Position numbers and translations under genes: made by a program. A model generated the notes under the pieces. The model did no database searches, was not told the origin of the DNA, and saw nothing but the letters and a program-made list of their open reading frames with translations. This document shows positions 1 to 11,707 of a stretch of 64,000 nucleotides of DNA, one piece after another. The stretch comes from Bombyx mori (taxonomy: Eukaryota > Arthropoda > Insecta > Lepidoptera > Bombycidae): the NCBI RefSeq assembly GCF_030269925.1, contig NC_085135.1:9610753-9674752 (forward strand). Reading direction: 5' to 3'. Positions within the stretch are counted from its first letter, which is position 1, and the number at the start of each line of letters is the position of its first letter.

Positions 1-1050
1 TCGGGGTGCCGGTATGGGGGCAGCGCCTTTCGCCTCGTGAGCGAGGGGCGGCCTCGCACGCTCCACCTTGGAGCGGCGTGCCTCCAAGATTAAGAGGCGC
101 CGCCTCAGCTCTTCGGCCTCGCTTTCATCTTCCACTTCGGGCGGAGGGGGAACGGGGGCCGAGCTGCGCTGCTGCTCTATCAGGTCATTGACCAGCGTGC
201 GCAGCTCTGCCATGTCAACCTTGATTTGACCGTTTTCAGCTCGCAGGTGGCCGTTCTCTTCGCTCACCTGCGCAAACCGGGCGTGCATAAGGTCCAGCTC
301 CCGCCGCAGGTCCGCGTTCTCCTTGTCCGTCGTGCGCTCCACCACCTCCACCAATATCTCCTCCATCGAGGTGGCTGAAGATTTGAGGGCCCGTAGGCAG
401 TCACCCCTTAAGCCCGCGCTCGACTTCGTCGCCACCGCGGACACAAGTTTTTTAATAATGTTTAATCTACGGAGAGGGTCATAGGGACCCACCTCCGTCA
501 GGGAGCGCTCCAGTCGCTCGACCTCTCCCACCTCTGTCCCATTCGGTGCCTTTCGGCAGGCGGCCCTGGACTGCGCCAAGGAGGCAGCATCCAGTCCGCG
601 GGAAGAAACGTCACAATTAGTGGCGAGCGACGCCGCAGCAGTCGCCGGCCCTTCCGCCAACGCCATATATTTGGCGCTGGCAGGCTCACCCTCCGAGGAG
701 TCAGACGGAGCGGAGGACGCCGGCCGTCGAGCCGACTTCCGCTTCCGCCAAGTCCGTTGCCGAACATTATCGGCGAACAGAGCCGGAGTCTCCCTCCCAC
801 TGGACGCGTCGCCCCTCGTGGAGCTTCGCGCCGAGTGCAGGGAAATCAGGCTGTCACAGCGCTCCAGTAACACGGTGGGAACTCGGTCCCTTACGCGACC
901 CGTGCCGTCGCCCCCTTCGTCTTGACAAAGTTTGCCCCCCCCAGAAACGGTGGGGCAGCGTGCGGCCGATCGCTCGACCGCACGGAGGGATTCTCCCCCC
1001 GCAGAGCGGGAGGTACCCTCCTGGGGTAATAATTCTTTAACTGTTGCCAT
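1..1050 (-). CDS. E1 ORF1 (gag-like, coiled-coil), partial, open
   Basis: I read an uninterrupted minus-strand frame of 350 codons from the ATG at 1048-1050 to the window edge. The product begins MATVKELLPQEG. It has an acidic/Ser-rich stretch (PSDSSEGEPAS) near residue 120, then an extended heptad-rich segment around residues 215-295 (for example EENGHLRAENGQIKVDMAEL), then a Pro-rich linker and an Arg-rich segment. This fits the N-terminal half of ORF1 proteins of R1-clade LINEs, which form RNPs with element RNA and carry C-terminal CCHC knuckles; those would lie off the edge. E2 at the other end of the window encodes a homologous protein. The plus-strand ORF at 620-925 is the antisense shadow of this gene. 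Confidence 0.75.
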   Translation of the reverse strand, partial: MATVKELLPQEGTSRSAGGESLRAVERSAARCPTVSGGGKLCQDEGGDGTGRVRDRVPTVLLERCDSLISLHSARSSTRGDASSGRETPALFADNVRQRTWRKRKSARRPASSAPSDSSEGEPASAKYMALAEGPATAAASLATNCDVSSRGLDAASLAQSRAACRKAPNGTEVGEVERLERSLTEVGPYDPLRRLNIIKKLVSAVATKSSAGLRGDCLRALKSSATSMEEILVEVVERTTDKENADLRRELDLMHARFAQVSEENGHLRAENGQIKVDMAELRTLVNDLIEQQRSSAPVPPPPEVEDESEAEELRRRLLILEARRSKVERARPPLAHEAKGAAPIPAPR

Positions 1051-1906
1051 TTTCATTTTTCCTTTTTGATTAACCAGGGGTCGGTCCCCTGGGATCTGGT
1101 TGGTACCCTTGGGACTGGACTCCCTCCAGCCATTCATCCCATCGCCGGGCACCAGAGCTTAGGATTGGGGCATTTTTTAAAGAGGTTTACGTCCTCGCGG
1201 CCCCGTGCCTCGCGGCAGCGGCCCCCGTCCCCCACGCGGTGAGGATTACGGGTTGGCCGGCGGCCCGCCGAGTGCAACGAGCAACACGACAGACCACCGC
1301 CCGACGCTCAAGAGAGCAACTACGACGAAGCCACGCCGGTATACCGGTACCCCCCTCTGGAGGGCGTGCCCCTGTAGCCGAAGCCGGGGACATGGCGACC
1401 AGCGGCCGGAAGATGCGTAAGCAACGCCGGCTCACTTCTCCATCGAAGGGCAGGCCAAAAGTGGCCCACCATCACCCATGGGTTAGGTCCGAAACGGGTC
1501 GGACGTCACCCGAAAAAACAAAAAGGGGAAGAAGGGGAAGAGAGAGAGAGCCCGAGCGTCTCCAGGAGGAACACCCTTCAGCGAGTGAAGGGCGTGGAGA
1601 GCCCGCAACTCCCCCTGCTGGTTTTGGTCCGCGTCATCCGATCTCTTTCGTTGCAAAGCCTAACTAGGCTACCCTACTCCTACACCTAGCCTACCTACCT
1701 AACACCTAGAAATCCTTGCAACGAAAAAGATCGGACGATACCCCTGGGAGTGGGACTGTTCCCAGAGGATCCCGTTATCCGCCACCTACGGACGCGCCCG
1801 GTGGAAGTCCAGCAAAACTCCCCCACAGACGGAGCCCCCGGCCACGCAGAGTGCGCGCCGGGGGGCCCGCCCAGGTCCCTCGGGGAGACGGCGCAGCCTG
1901 CCCTGC
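1051..1906 (-). promoter_or_regulatory. E1 5'UTR, GC-rich, presumed internal promoter region
   Basis: Between the element 5' end (about 1906) and the gag ATG there are about 850 bp with no supported coding frame; several 60-140 codon ORFs on both strands are compositional. LINE 5'UTRs carry an internal RNA polymerase II promoter, so the same is presumed here. A T/C-rich tract reads out on the minus strand at about 1505-1560. The region matches E2 62249-63087 and, in part, E3. Confidence 0.5.
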
Positions 1907-1916
1907 TTTTTTTTTT

Positions 1917-4733
1917 TTAACGGAGACGCAGATATCTGCTCCGGATGATACCTCATACCTTGAATACCCCGGCTACGTATTGGAGCACAACTTCCTGCGT
2001 AAAGCCGGGGTGTGCGTATTCGTCCGGGCTGATGTCTGTTGTCGCCGTCTTCGGGGCCTCGAACAACGGGACCTGTCCCTCTTGTGGCTGCGCGTAGATC
2101 ATGGGGGCCGTAGCCGAATCTACGCGTGCCTGTACAGGTCCCACAGCAGTGATGCAGGTTCAGCTCTGTTTGAGCATGTGCAAGAGGGGACTAACCGCGT
2201 GCTTGAGCAGTACCCATCTGCGGAGGTGGTGGTTCTTGGAGACTTTAACGCTCACCACCAAGAGTGGTTGGGATCCAGAACCACTGACCTCCCGGGTCGG
2301 ACTGCCTACGATTTCGCCTTGGCCTACGGCTTCTCCCAGCTGGTGACACAGCCCACCCGTGTCCCAGATATCGAGGGGCACGAGCCTTCTTTGTTGGACC
2401 TTCTGCTGACCACAGATCCGGCCGGATACAGTGTGGTGGTCGACGCTCCGCTTGGATCGTCTGATCACTGCCTTATTCGTGCTGCCGTACCACTCTCTCG
2501 TCCTGATCGTCGAACGACGACCGGGTATCGAAGAGTTTGGCGGTATATGTCAGCAGACTGGGATGGATTGCGTGAATTTTACGCATCCTACCCATGGGGG
2601 CGGTTCTGCTTTTCCTCTGCTGATCCTGACGTCTGTGCGGACCGTCTTAAAGACGTGGTGCTCCAGGGGATGGAATTGTTTATTCCCTCCTCTGAAGTGC
2701 CCGTTGGGGGTCGCAGCAGACCCTGGTATAACAATGCCAGCAGGGATGCTGCACACCTCAAGCGGTCCGCATACGTGGCATGGGATAATGCCAGGAGACG
2801 TCGGGATCCTAACATCTCAGGGGAAAGGCGGAAATATAACGCCGCTTCCAGGTCCTACAAGAAGGTAATTGCCAAGGCGAAGTCGGAGCACGTCGCTAGA
2901 GTTGGCGAGCGATTGAAGAGCTATCCCTCCGGGAGCCGTGCTTTTTGGTCGCTCGCCAAAGCTGCAGAAGGAAACTTCTGCAGGTCTAGTCTCCCACCAC
3001 TGCGCAAGTCCGATGACAATCTGGCCCACAGCGCGAAAGAGAAGGCTGACCTTCTGGTCAAACTCTTCGCCTCGAACTCGACTGTGTACGACGGGGGTGC
3101 CACACCACCGAACATCCCCCGGTGTGATAGCTCCCTGCCGGAAATCTGCTTCACACAGTGTGCAGTCAGGCGGGAGCTCAGACTCCTGGACGTCCATAAG
3201 TCGAGTGGGCCAGACGGCATCCCCGCAGTGGTTTTGAAAACGTGCGCCCCTGAGCTGACACCTGCGCTAACGCGTTTGTATCGCCTCTCTTATTGCACTA
3301 ACAGGGTTCCGTCTTCATGGAAGACCGCCCACGTCCACCCTATCCCCAAGAAGGGTGACCGGTCGGACCCATCGAGCTACAGGCCTATCGCGATAACTTC
3401 CTTGCTTTCCAAGGTGATGGAGCGAATTATAAATACACAACTCCTGAAGTATCTTGAAGATCGCCAGCTGATCAGTGACCGACAGTACGGTTTCCGTCAC
3501 GGTCGCTCAGCTGGCGATCTTCTTGTATACCTTACTCACAGGTGGGCTGAAGCCTTGGAGAGCAAGGGCGAGGCTCTTGCTGTGAGCCTTGATATCGCGA
3601 AGGCCTTCGACAGGGTCTGGCATAGGGCACTTCTATCGAAGTTACCATCTTACGGAATCCCCGAGGGTCTCTGCAAGTGGATCGCTAGCTTTTTGGATGG
3701 GCGGAGCATCACGGTCGTTGTAGACGGTGACTGTTCTGATACCATGACCATTAACGCTGGCGTTCCACAAGGTTCGGTGCTCTCCCCCACGCTTTTCATC
3801 CTGTATATCAATGACATGCTGTCTATTGATGGCATGCATTGCTATGCAGATGATAGCACGGGGGATGTGCGATATATCGGCCATCAGAGTCTCTCTCGGA
3901 GCGTGGTGCAAGAGAGACGATCAAAACTTGTGTCTGAAGTAGAGAACTCTCTGGGGCGAGTCTCCAAATGGGGTGAATCGAACTTAGTTCAATTCAACCC
4001 GTTGAAGACACAGGTTTGCGCGTTCACTGCGAAGAAGGACCCCTTTGTCATGGCGCCGCAATTCCAAGGAGTATCCCTGCAACCTTCCGAGAGTATCGGG
4101 ATACTTGGGGTCGACATTTCGAGCGATGTCCAGTTTCGGAGTCATTTGGAAGGCAAAGCCAAGTTGGCGTCCAAAATGCTGGGAGTCCTCAACAGAGCGA
4201 AGCGGTACTTCACGCCTGGACAAAGACTTTTGCTTTATAAAGCACAAGTCCGGCCTCGCGTAGAGTACTGCTCCCATCTCTGGGCCGGGGCTCCCAAATA
4301 CCAGCTTCTTCCATTTGACTCCATACAGAGGAGGGCCGTTCGGATTGTCGATAATCCCATTCTCTCGGATCGTTTGGAGCCTCTGGGTCTGCGGAGGGAC
4401 TTCGGTTCCCTCTGTATTTTGTACCGTATGTTCCATGGGGAGTGCTCTGAGGAATTGTTCGAGATGATACCAGCATCTCGTTTTTACCATCGCACCGCCC
4501 GCCACCGGAGTAGAGTTCATCCATACTACCTGGAGCCACTGCGGTCATCCACAGTGCGTTTCCAGAGATCTTTTTTGCCACGTACCATCCGGCTATGGAA
4601 TGAGCTCCCCTCCACGGTGTTTCCCGAGCGCTATGACATGTCCTTCTTCAAACGAGGCTTATGGAGAGTATTAAGCGGTAGGCAGCGGCTTGGCTCTGCC
4701 CCTGGCATTGCTGAAGTCCATGGGCGACGGTAA
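1917..4733 (+). pseudogene. BMC1 ORF2: endonuclease (partial) and reverse transcriptase, 5'-truncated but open
   Basis: The frame is open to the stop at 4731-4733 (about 938 codons of element sequence). Apurinic-like endonuclease motifs are visible: GDFNAHHQEW at about 2239-2268 and SSDHCLI at about 2455-2478. Reverse transcriptase motifs follow: LDIAKAFDRVWH at about 3589-3624 (motif A), GVPQGSVLSP at about 3760-3790 (motif B) and YADD at about 3843-3854 (motif C). The N-terminal catalytic part of the endonuclease is missing and there is no start of its own. The longer ORF beginning at 1716 only reads in from antisense E1 5'UTR and is a fusion by chance. The product would nick target DNA and prime cDNA synthesis, but this copy is not expected to be autonomous. 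Confidence 0.88.
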
Positions 4734-4799
4734 CCACTCACCATCAGGTGGGCCGTATGCCCGTCTGCCTACAAAGGCAATAAAAAAAATAAAAAAAAA
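1917..4799 (+). mobile_element. BMC1: A: BMC1/L1Bm non-LTR retrotransposon, 5'-truncated
   Basis: This is a jockey-clade LINE that I recognise as Bombyx BMC1 (L1Bm) from its EN-RT protein and from the 3' end at about 4735-4775. Its 5' end is lost inside the endonuclease domain: homology starts at about 1917 (LTETQISAP), right after a T-run. The 3' tail is A-rich with interspersed T (4777-4799), typical of this family. It abuts E1 on the left and B1 on the right with no visible target-site duplication. Confidence 0.92.
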
Positions 4800-5991
4800 T
4801 CACTCATGCGTTCAACAGGTGCACCGCCTCACGGAGCACATTCTTGTGGGGCTTAATCGACCAAAACCGTTATACACGGGAGCTCTCTTCTTCGACGTCG
4901 CAAAAGCGTTCGACAAAGTCTGGCACAATGGTTTGATTTTCAAACTATTCAACATGGGCGTGCCGGATAGTCTCGTGCTCATCATACGGGACTTCTTGTC
5001 GAACCGCTCTTTTCGATATCGAGTCGAGGGAACCCGCTCCTCCCCACGATCTCTCACAGCTGGAGTCCCGCAAGGCTCTGTCCTCTCACCCCTCCTATTT
5101 AGCTTATTCGTTAACGATATTCCCCGGTCGCCGCCGACCCATTTAGCTTTATTCGCCGACGACACGACTGTTTACTATTCCAGTAGAAACAAGTCCCTAA
5201 TCGCGAAGAAGCTTCAGAGCGCAGCCCTAGCCCTAGGACAGTGGTTCCGAAAATGGCGCATAGACATCAACCCAGCGAAAAGTACTGCGGTGCTATTTCA
5301 GAGGGGAAGCTCCACACGGATTTCCTCCCGGATTAGGAGGGGGATTCTCACACCCCCGATTACTCTCTTTAGACAACCCATATACTGGGCCAGGAAGGTA
5401 AAGTACCTGGGCGTTACCCTGGATGCATCGATGACATTCCGCCCGCATATAAAATCAGTCCGTGACCGTGCCGCGTTTATTCTCGGTAGACTCTACCCCA
5501 TGATCTGTAAGCGGAGTAAAATGTCCCTTCGGAACAAGGTGACACTTTACAAAACTTGCATTAGGCCCGTCATGACTTACGCGAGTGTGGTGTTCGCTCA
5601 CGCGGCCCGCACACACATAGACACCCTCCAATCTTTACAATCCCGCTTTTGCAGGTTAGCCGTCGGAGCTCCGTGGTTCGTGAGGAACGTTGACCTACAC
5701 GACGACCTGGGCCTCGAATCTATCCAGAAATACATGAAGTCAGCGTCGGAACGGTACTTCGATAAGGCTATGCGTCATGATAATCGCCTTATCGTTGCCG
5801 CCGCTGACTACTCCCCGAATCCTGATCACGCAGGAGCCAGTCACCGTCGACGCCCTAGACACGTCCTTACGGATCCATCAGATCCAATAACCTTTGCATT
5901 AGACGCCTTCAGCTCTAACACTAGGAGCAGGCTTAGGGACCTCAGTAACCGTACTCGTCGAACTCGACAAAGAGTTCGCCGTGCAACCTAA
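4797..5991 (+). pseudogene. B1 ORF2 fragment (RT palm and thumb, C-terminal domain)
   Basis: This is an open frame of about 398 codons ending at 5989-5991. It contains FFDVAKAFDKVWHNG (RT motif A), GVPQGSVLSPLLFSLFVND (motif B) and LALFADDTTVYYS (motif C, FADD instead of YADD, shared by all B copies). It lacks the endonuclease and the finger region, so it is a dead 5'-truncated copy. The ATG at 4690 belongs to BMC1 sequence, so the 433-codon ORF there is an accidental fusion. Confidence 0.85.
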
Positions 5992-6241
5992 CCCATGAAT
6001 CAGCTCGCTGAGTTTCTCGCCGGATCTTCTCAGCGGGTCGCGATTCCGATCCGGTAGTAGATTCATTCGCGAAGCAGCTACTCTTGAGCTGTTAGGTCTC
6101 CTTCGGAGGCGCTCGGGTAGCTGTTAGCAAATCCCACCTCTCCTGGCTAGCCTTTGCTCGCCCACGTGTCCTGGTGAAACTGGAAAGGCCTCCGGGCCAC
6201 CAGTGATCTTTCAATCATAAAAAAAAAAAAAAAAAAAAAAA
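4797..6241 (+). mobile_element. B1: 5'-truncated copy of LINE family B
   Basis: Sequence from about 4797 to the poly(A) tract at 6218-6241 matches the 3' third of the full-length B copies (B4, B5, B6): the end of ORF2 and the 3'UTR ending CAATCAT before poly(A). It starts inside the RT domain directly after the A-rich tail of BMC1. The shared bases aaatcactcat at the junction hide the exact breakpoint. Right of the tail is element C in the opposite orientation. No target-site duplication is seen. Confidence 0.85.
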
Positions 6242-8096
6242 CAATGTTCATGTTCAACACACAACAAATGCTTTGGATAAGTCACAGAAAATTCCAAGAC
6301 AATCATGCGATTCCTCCCAAGATTTAAAAATATTTTTGACTAGATAAACACCTGCATCAGTTGTAGAGCGACCCCTGGTAAACCCGAATTGTTTATTATG
6401 AAGCAGGTTATTTGAATTAAAATGTTCTAAAAGTTGTGTCAAAATAATTTTTTCAAAAATTTTACTCAACGTAGGGAGTACTGGAATAGGTCTATAGTTA
6501 GAGGGGTCATCAGTACTACCAGATTTAAAAAGAGGAATCACTTTAGTATGTTTCATTAAGTCAGGAAATACACCACACCTAATACAATCATTAAAAATAC
6601 TAACAAGATGAGGAGCAATAATGTCTATTACAGACTTCAAAATCTTTACTGATATTCCCCACAAGTCAGCTGTATTTTTTACATTAAGGCTATTAAAACT
6701 TTTTATTATACTGCTTGAATTAATTTCCTTAAATTTAAAAATTTCATTACATTTGTTGACATGTTTATGCAATAATATTTCAGCTGCTGTGGGGGATGAA
6801 TTTAGAGTAGTGGTAGTTGAAACTGGAATGTCAGAGAAAAACTTTTCAAAAGCATTAGCCACATCTTCATGACTAGTTACCAATTTATCATCTATTTTTA
6901 ATGAGAATTCTTGGTGGCTATTTCTGACTTTTCCACTTTCTCTACCAATGATGTTCCAAGTCATCTTTATCTTGTCAGGGGCATTTTTTATTAAATCACT
7001 TAAATGTAAAGATTTTGCCGCTAAACAAACTTTTCTAAATAGTTTTGAATAGTTCCTGACATATTGATGAAATGTTTCGTCATTATTATAAGCTTTTTCA
7101 GAGTACAGATCATATAACTTTTTTCTACTTTTGTACACTCCGGTGGTGGCCCACTCGCTGAACACTGTTTTGTTTTTTAATGTTACAGTTTTAGGTATAA
7201 ATATATCAGTAAAGACCAAATTAATTCTCTCAAACATATTCTGGTATGACAAATTTGGGTTTTTGTTATAAATAATTTCTGAATGTTCTTGCTTAATATT
7301 ATTTCTAAACTTCTCAATTCGTTTTTTATTAATAGGAACAATCACAAGAGTATTTTTACCTTTAGAATTCATATTAGATTCAAAAGACACAAATTTTCCA
7401 CTATGGTCTGATGTTAACTGATTAATAATTTTTTTGTTAGTCGGTGTTACATTTGTAAATATGTTATCTAAACATGTTGCCGATGTGGTCGTTGTCCTAG
7501 TAGGCTCTAAAAATAAGTTGGGGAGGTTATATGACTTTAACAGTGTTCTGAATCTAATAGTGGTATTTGTGTTTTCTAAAAGATTAATATTAAAATCACC
7601 ACATACCAAAATTTGTTTATTAGAGACAGAAAGCTTTAGCAATACATTTTCCAAAATATTTTCAAAAGAATCATATAACGCATCAGGAGGTCTGTAGACG
7701 CAGACAACAATGAGGTGCTCAAGTTCAACACAGGAAATTTCAATAATTCTCTCAACAGAGAGGGCCACTACATCCTTTCGTTCCTTACATTTCAAACATT
7801 TACTAACGAGAATCAGTGAGCCACCGCGAATAGCGTTCTCTCTGCAGAAGGAACTTGACAACTGGTGATCATTAAAATTAAACAATAATTCATAGTTTCT
7901 AAACCAGTGCTCAGTGACACAGAATACATTAATATTATGCATATTTAAAAACATTTCAATTTCTAGCTCTTTACCCATCATCCCTTGTAAATTTTGATGC
8001 ACCAAATTGAATATGTTAATAATTGAAACGTTAACGTCTTTTGATGGGTATAATCTAGTTGTTGTATTAATTGATTTGTAATTGCAAGAGTGTGAC
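6242..8096 (-). pseudogene. C ORF2 fragment: endonuclease and N-terminal RT
   Basis: Open for about 583 codons from the ATG at 8003-8005 (CDS to 6254), with in-frame coding-like sequence upstream to about 8096. Endonuclease features: VFCVTEHW, VCVYRPPD, GDFNINLLE, LTSDHSGKF. RT begins with FKSGSTDDPSNYRPIPVLP and reaches FCDLSKAF (motif A), where the frame breaks: a small indel changes the expected AFDCV to AFVVC and a stop. Everything after motif A is absent, so no reverse transcriptase could be made. Confidence 0.78.
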
Positions 8097-8630
8097 TCCT
8101 TTGTCTTACTAATTAATTTAAATTGGAAGCAGATTCCAAAGTCTTATAACATGTCATACTTTTTTCCTGCTCAATAGAAGCAGGTATTTTTTTAGCTAAA
8201 TTTATAGCTAGGAAATTGTGTATAAAATAGTGTAGCGATGTTGCTACTTGTCTAAAATTTTTATTCGTTAATTTAAATATTTCATTTTTTGATGTCCTTA
8301 AATATCTAAATTTTATTATATTATTTAAGTCTATTAATTTAAATGCATATTTTTTGGATGTCAAGATGCAGTTATTATTGTCAAAAGCATTATAAATTGC
8401 ATTATTAATATTAAATCTAATTTTATTTTCTGTCAGCAAGTCCTGCAAGTAAGGAAAGGTGAACATAATATTTTTTTTAATATTTAACATATTAACTTGT
8501 TCAACATAATGCAAAATTTGTTTTTGGTTAACGTTTTCTCTCCTCCCTAACATAATTATTATGACTGTGTTTAGACAATGTGTGGTATTTAAAATCTTAT
8601 CAAATATTTGTGCTGGATTAGCACCTGGCA
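6242..8630 (-). mobile_element. C: AT-rich CR1/Daphne-like LINE, both ends missing
   Basis: This minus-strand block is much more AT-rich than its B and D neighbours. It carries the end of an ORF1 and the first half of an ORF2, and stops abruptly at RT motif A against the poly(A) of B1. Its 5' side is cut by the poly(T) of D1. Neither missing part is found elsewhere in the window, so this is a remnant rather than a simple host for B1 or D1. Assignment to the CR1/Daphne-like group rests on the endonuclease opening (HQNLQGMMGKELEIEMF) and the esterase-like upstream ORF. Confidence 0.7.
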
Positions 8631-8631
8631 T
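8113..8631 (-). pseudogene. C ORF1 C-terminal part, SGNH/esterase-like
   Basis: Open frame of about 172 codons, cut on its 5' side by the D1 poly(T). The pattern PGANPAQIFDKILN, then VIIIMLG, then IMFTFPYLQD and an N-x2-I-x2-A series resembles the C-terminal half of the SGNH/GDSL esterase-like domain of many CR1-group ORF1 proteins. In the usual LGTND block the residues here read LGRREN, so catalytic competence is doubtful. It ends (TAA, 8113-8115) in a different frame from ORF2. Alternative: only the pre-endonuclease part of one long ORF, split by a frameshift. Confidence 0.5.
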
Positions 8632-10398
8632 TTTTTTTTTTTTTCCGGGCCGAGGGCCGAACCTCCTACGAGGTCCCCGTGCCTAGGGGGCGCGCGGGGT
8701 ATGTGAGACTCAACGATCTGCAGGTGTTGAGAGCAGACCGCGGGCCCAAGGAATTTAGGGCCCACCCACTAAACGACTCCCCTGCACTCTTACACCCGGC
8801 GTCCGACCTCAGTCCGGGGTCAAAACCCGGTCAGAGTAGGGGGGTTCCCGCGGTCAACACTACAACCAGACACGCGGCGCCACTCCGAGGACGCCCGACC
8901 GACGGGTCGTCGAGGCGATAGTCGACGACCAACGACGTCAGTCTCCGCGGTACGGCGGCCCTTCAGGCCGCCCGGGCGATGCCGCTGGTGTTCCGGGATA
9001 CCCCGCTGGGCCAGAACCAGCCTGCCGGGTCGGAACGCGATACACCGCCGACCGGGTTGCTCTTCCACAGTATGTTCGGCGACGACAGCGACGACGAAAA
9101 TGCGGACCGCATCGCAGTCCGCAGCCGCCGACGCGTCGTCCTGTCCTCCTGGTGCCAGCGCGCTAGAGTGACGGTAGCTTGCGGCGCAGTCTCAGCCCCC
9201 TTAGGTCGCCCCGTGACCATCACCGGGAGGAGACTGCCTCCTCATAAGGGCCGGAGCTGGACAAACGCCCTCCTCCGACCCCCGGCTCGACGGCGGCGGC
9301 ACGGCGCCGAGAGGGAGGAAGAGTTCTCCCTCTCCCGTTCCGCCGTCTCCTTCTGCGAGATGGTTGACTCGCAGAAGTCGAGCATCGCCTGCCAGGACTC
9401 ATCGCTGCCGAGCATCGCAGCCACGACGGTCGGAAGCGACAAGTCCGGTCCTATTTTTGCAACGAGGACGCGGCGCTGCTCCGCGAAAGCGGGGCAGCAC
9501 GCGAGCGTGTGCTCCGCCGTGTCCTCGTTGCAGCCACTGCAATGGTGGCACTTCGGCGTCGGTTCCCTCCGGGCGACGAGGTGCAGGTAGCGACCGAAAC
9601 AGCCGTGTCCCGTGAGCACCTGCGTCGCTCGGAAGGTGAGACGTCCTCGGTCGCGATTCACCCAGTCCGAAAGGACCGGGCGGATCGCCTCGACGATCCG
9701 TCGCCCGTAGGCGGGGTCTGCCAGGCGGCGAGACCACGCCTCGAGCACGGCACGCCGAGATTGAAGCTTCCGCGCTCGAACTTCCGCCGCGCCGGGACGC
9801 GGCTCCCCCCTGGAGCGGAGATCACATCGCCACGCGTAATCCGCAGCAAGCGCCTCCGCTTCCAGGTCCCAGGGAGGCGTCCCGGCGAGCACGCACGCCG
9901 CCTCGAACGAGACGGTGCGGTACCCACGAACCGCCCTGACCGCAATCGCGCGCTGCGGACGTCGCAACGCTGCGACGTTGTCACGGGTCAGGGCGTGGCA
10001 CCATACGGGCGCCCCGTACAGTGCCATTGACCGCACCACCCCCATGTAGAGGCGGCGCACCACCATGTCGGGACCCCCGACATTCGGCAACAGCCGACTC
10101 AGCGAGCCGGCGGCTGCCATCAGTCGGGGACCCAATCTTTCGAAGTGAGCACGGAAGCTCCAACGACCGTCCAGTACGAGGCCGAGGTACCGCAACCCGG
10201 TCGCCTCGATCTCGACGCGAACGCCTCCGATCACGAGGTGGGCCCCCTGAGGCGGCGCTCTCCGTGCCCCGTGGAACAACAGGGCCTGGGATTTATCGAA
10301 CGCCACCTCCAGACCCAGCCTTCGGATCCTGCCGACGACGAAGGCCACCCCCGCGCAGGAAAGACGGGCAGACTCGCGCAAGTCCCTACCCCGGGCCA
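8631..10398 (-). mobile_element. D1: 5'-truncated R1-clade LINE
   Basis: Minus-strand copy with its poly(A) tail shown as T's at 8631-8644, a GC-rich 3'UTR (about 8645-9241) and the C-terminal part of ORF2. It is truncated just after the RT catalytic motif and joined at about 10398 to B2. It diverges noticeably from D2, D3 and D4 in protein and 3'UTR, so it represents a second subfamily. Confidence 0.82.
9242..10398 (-). pseudogene. D1 ORF2 C-terminal fragment (RT thumb, CCHC finger)
   Basis: Open frame of about 385 codons ending at 9242. It starts at VARGRDLRESARL, immediately downstream of where YADD would be. It includes the conserved block HLVIGGVRVEIEATGLRYLGL and the C-terminal zinc finger beginning CHHCSGCNEDTAEHTLACC (about 9495-9555), the CCHC arrangement seen in R1-clade ORF2 proteins. 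Endonuclease and catalytic palm are missing. Confidence 0.85.
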
Positions 10399-11707
10399 CC
10401 GCCCGATTAGCCTCCTCATGTCTCTAGGCAAACTGTATGAGCGTCTGCTCTACAAACGCCTCAGAGACTTCGTCTCATCCAAGGGCATTCTCATCGATGA
10501 ACAATTCGGATTCCGTACAAATCACTCATGCGTTCAACAGGTGCACCGCCTCACGGAGCACATTCTTGTGGGGCTTAATCGACCAAAACCGTTATACACG
10601 GGAGCTCTCTTCTTCGACGTCGCAAAAGCGTTTGACAAAGTCTGGCACAATGGTTTGATTTTCAAACTATTCAACATGGGCGTGCCGGATAGTCTCGTGC
10701 TCATCATACGGGACTTCTTGTCGAACCGCTCTTTTCGATATCGAGTCGAGGGAACCCGCTCCTCCCCACGATCTCTCACAGCTGGAGTCCCGCAAGGCTC
10801 TGTCCTCTCACCCCTCCTATTTAGGTTATTCGTTAACGATATTCCCCGGTCGCCGCCGACCCATTGAGCTTTATTCGCCGACGACACGACTGTTTACTAT
10901 TCCAGTAGAAACAAGTCCCTAATCGCGAAGAAGCTTCAGAGCGCAGCCCTAGCCCTAGGACAGTGGTTCCGAAAATGGCGCATAGACATCAACCCAGCGA
11001 AAAGTACTGCGGTGCTATTTCAGAGGGGAAGCTCCACACGGATTTCCTCCCGTATTAGGAGGAGGAATCTCACACCCCCGATTACTCTCTTTAGTCAATC
11101 CATACCCTGGGCCAGGAAGGTCAAGTACCTGGGCGTTACCCTGGATGCATCGATGACATTCCGCTCGCATATAAAATCAGTCCGTGACCGTGCCGCGTTT
11201 ATTCTCGGTAGACTCTACCCCATGATCTGTAAGCGGAGTAAAATGTCCCTTCGGAACAAGGTGACACTTTACAAAACTTGCATAAGGCCCGTCATGACTT
11301 ACGCGAGTGTGGTGTTCGCTCACGCGGCCCGCACACACATAGACACCCTTCAATCTCTACAATCCCGCTTTTGCAGGTTAGCCGTCGGAGCTCCGTGGTT
11401 CGTGAGGAACGTTGACCTACACGACGACCTGGGCCTCGAATCTATCCAGAAATACATGAAGTCAGCGTCGGAACGGTACTTCGATAAGGCTATGCGTCAT
11501 GATAATCGCCTTATCGTAGCCGCCGCTGACTACTCCCCGAATCCTGATCATGCAGGAGCCAGTCACCGTCGACGCCCTAGACACGTCCTTACGGATCCAT
11601 CAGATCCAATAACGTTTGCACTAGACGCCTTCAGCTCTAGGAGCAGGCTTAGGGACCTCGGTAACCGTACTCGTCGAACTCGACAAAGAGTTCGCCGTGC
11701 AACCTAA
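10399..11707 (+). pseudogene. B2 ORF2 fragment with a nonsense codon
   Basis: RT-to-C-terminus frame of about 436 codons, interrupted by TGA at 10865-10867, where the other copies have TTA (Leu) just before the FADD motif. Downstream the same frame stays open to 11705-11707. Motifs A (FFDVAKAFDKVWHNG) and B (GVPQGSVLSP) precede the stop; FADD follows it. The ATG at 10145 lies in antisense D1, so the ORF starting there is a fusion by chance. Confidence 0.85.

Larger units (their letters stand above)
1..1906 (-). mobile_element. E1: 5' end of an R1-like non-LTR retrotransposon
   Basis: On the minus strand this is a GC-rich 5'UTR (1051-1906) followed by the start of a gag ORF that runs off the left edge. 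The same sequence in plus orientation begins at about 62249 (E2), and part of the 5'UTR recurs at 13683-13952 (E3), so it is a repeat family. E1 extends about 20 bp further 5' than E2 and ends at a T-run (1907-1918) next to element A. No target-site duplication can be seen because the 3' end lies outside the window. R1-clade membership is inferred from the gag style and from the D/E junction near 13682. Confidence 0.75.

Noticed and set aside
620..925. 101-codon plus-strand ORF resembling the ORF above
   Set aside because: Antisense of E1 ORF1; the similarity between the two shadows only reflects the shared gag sequence.
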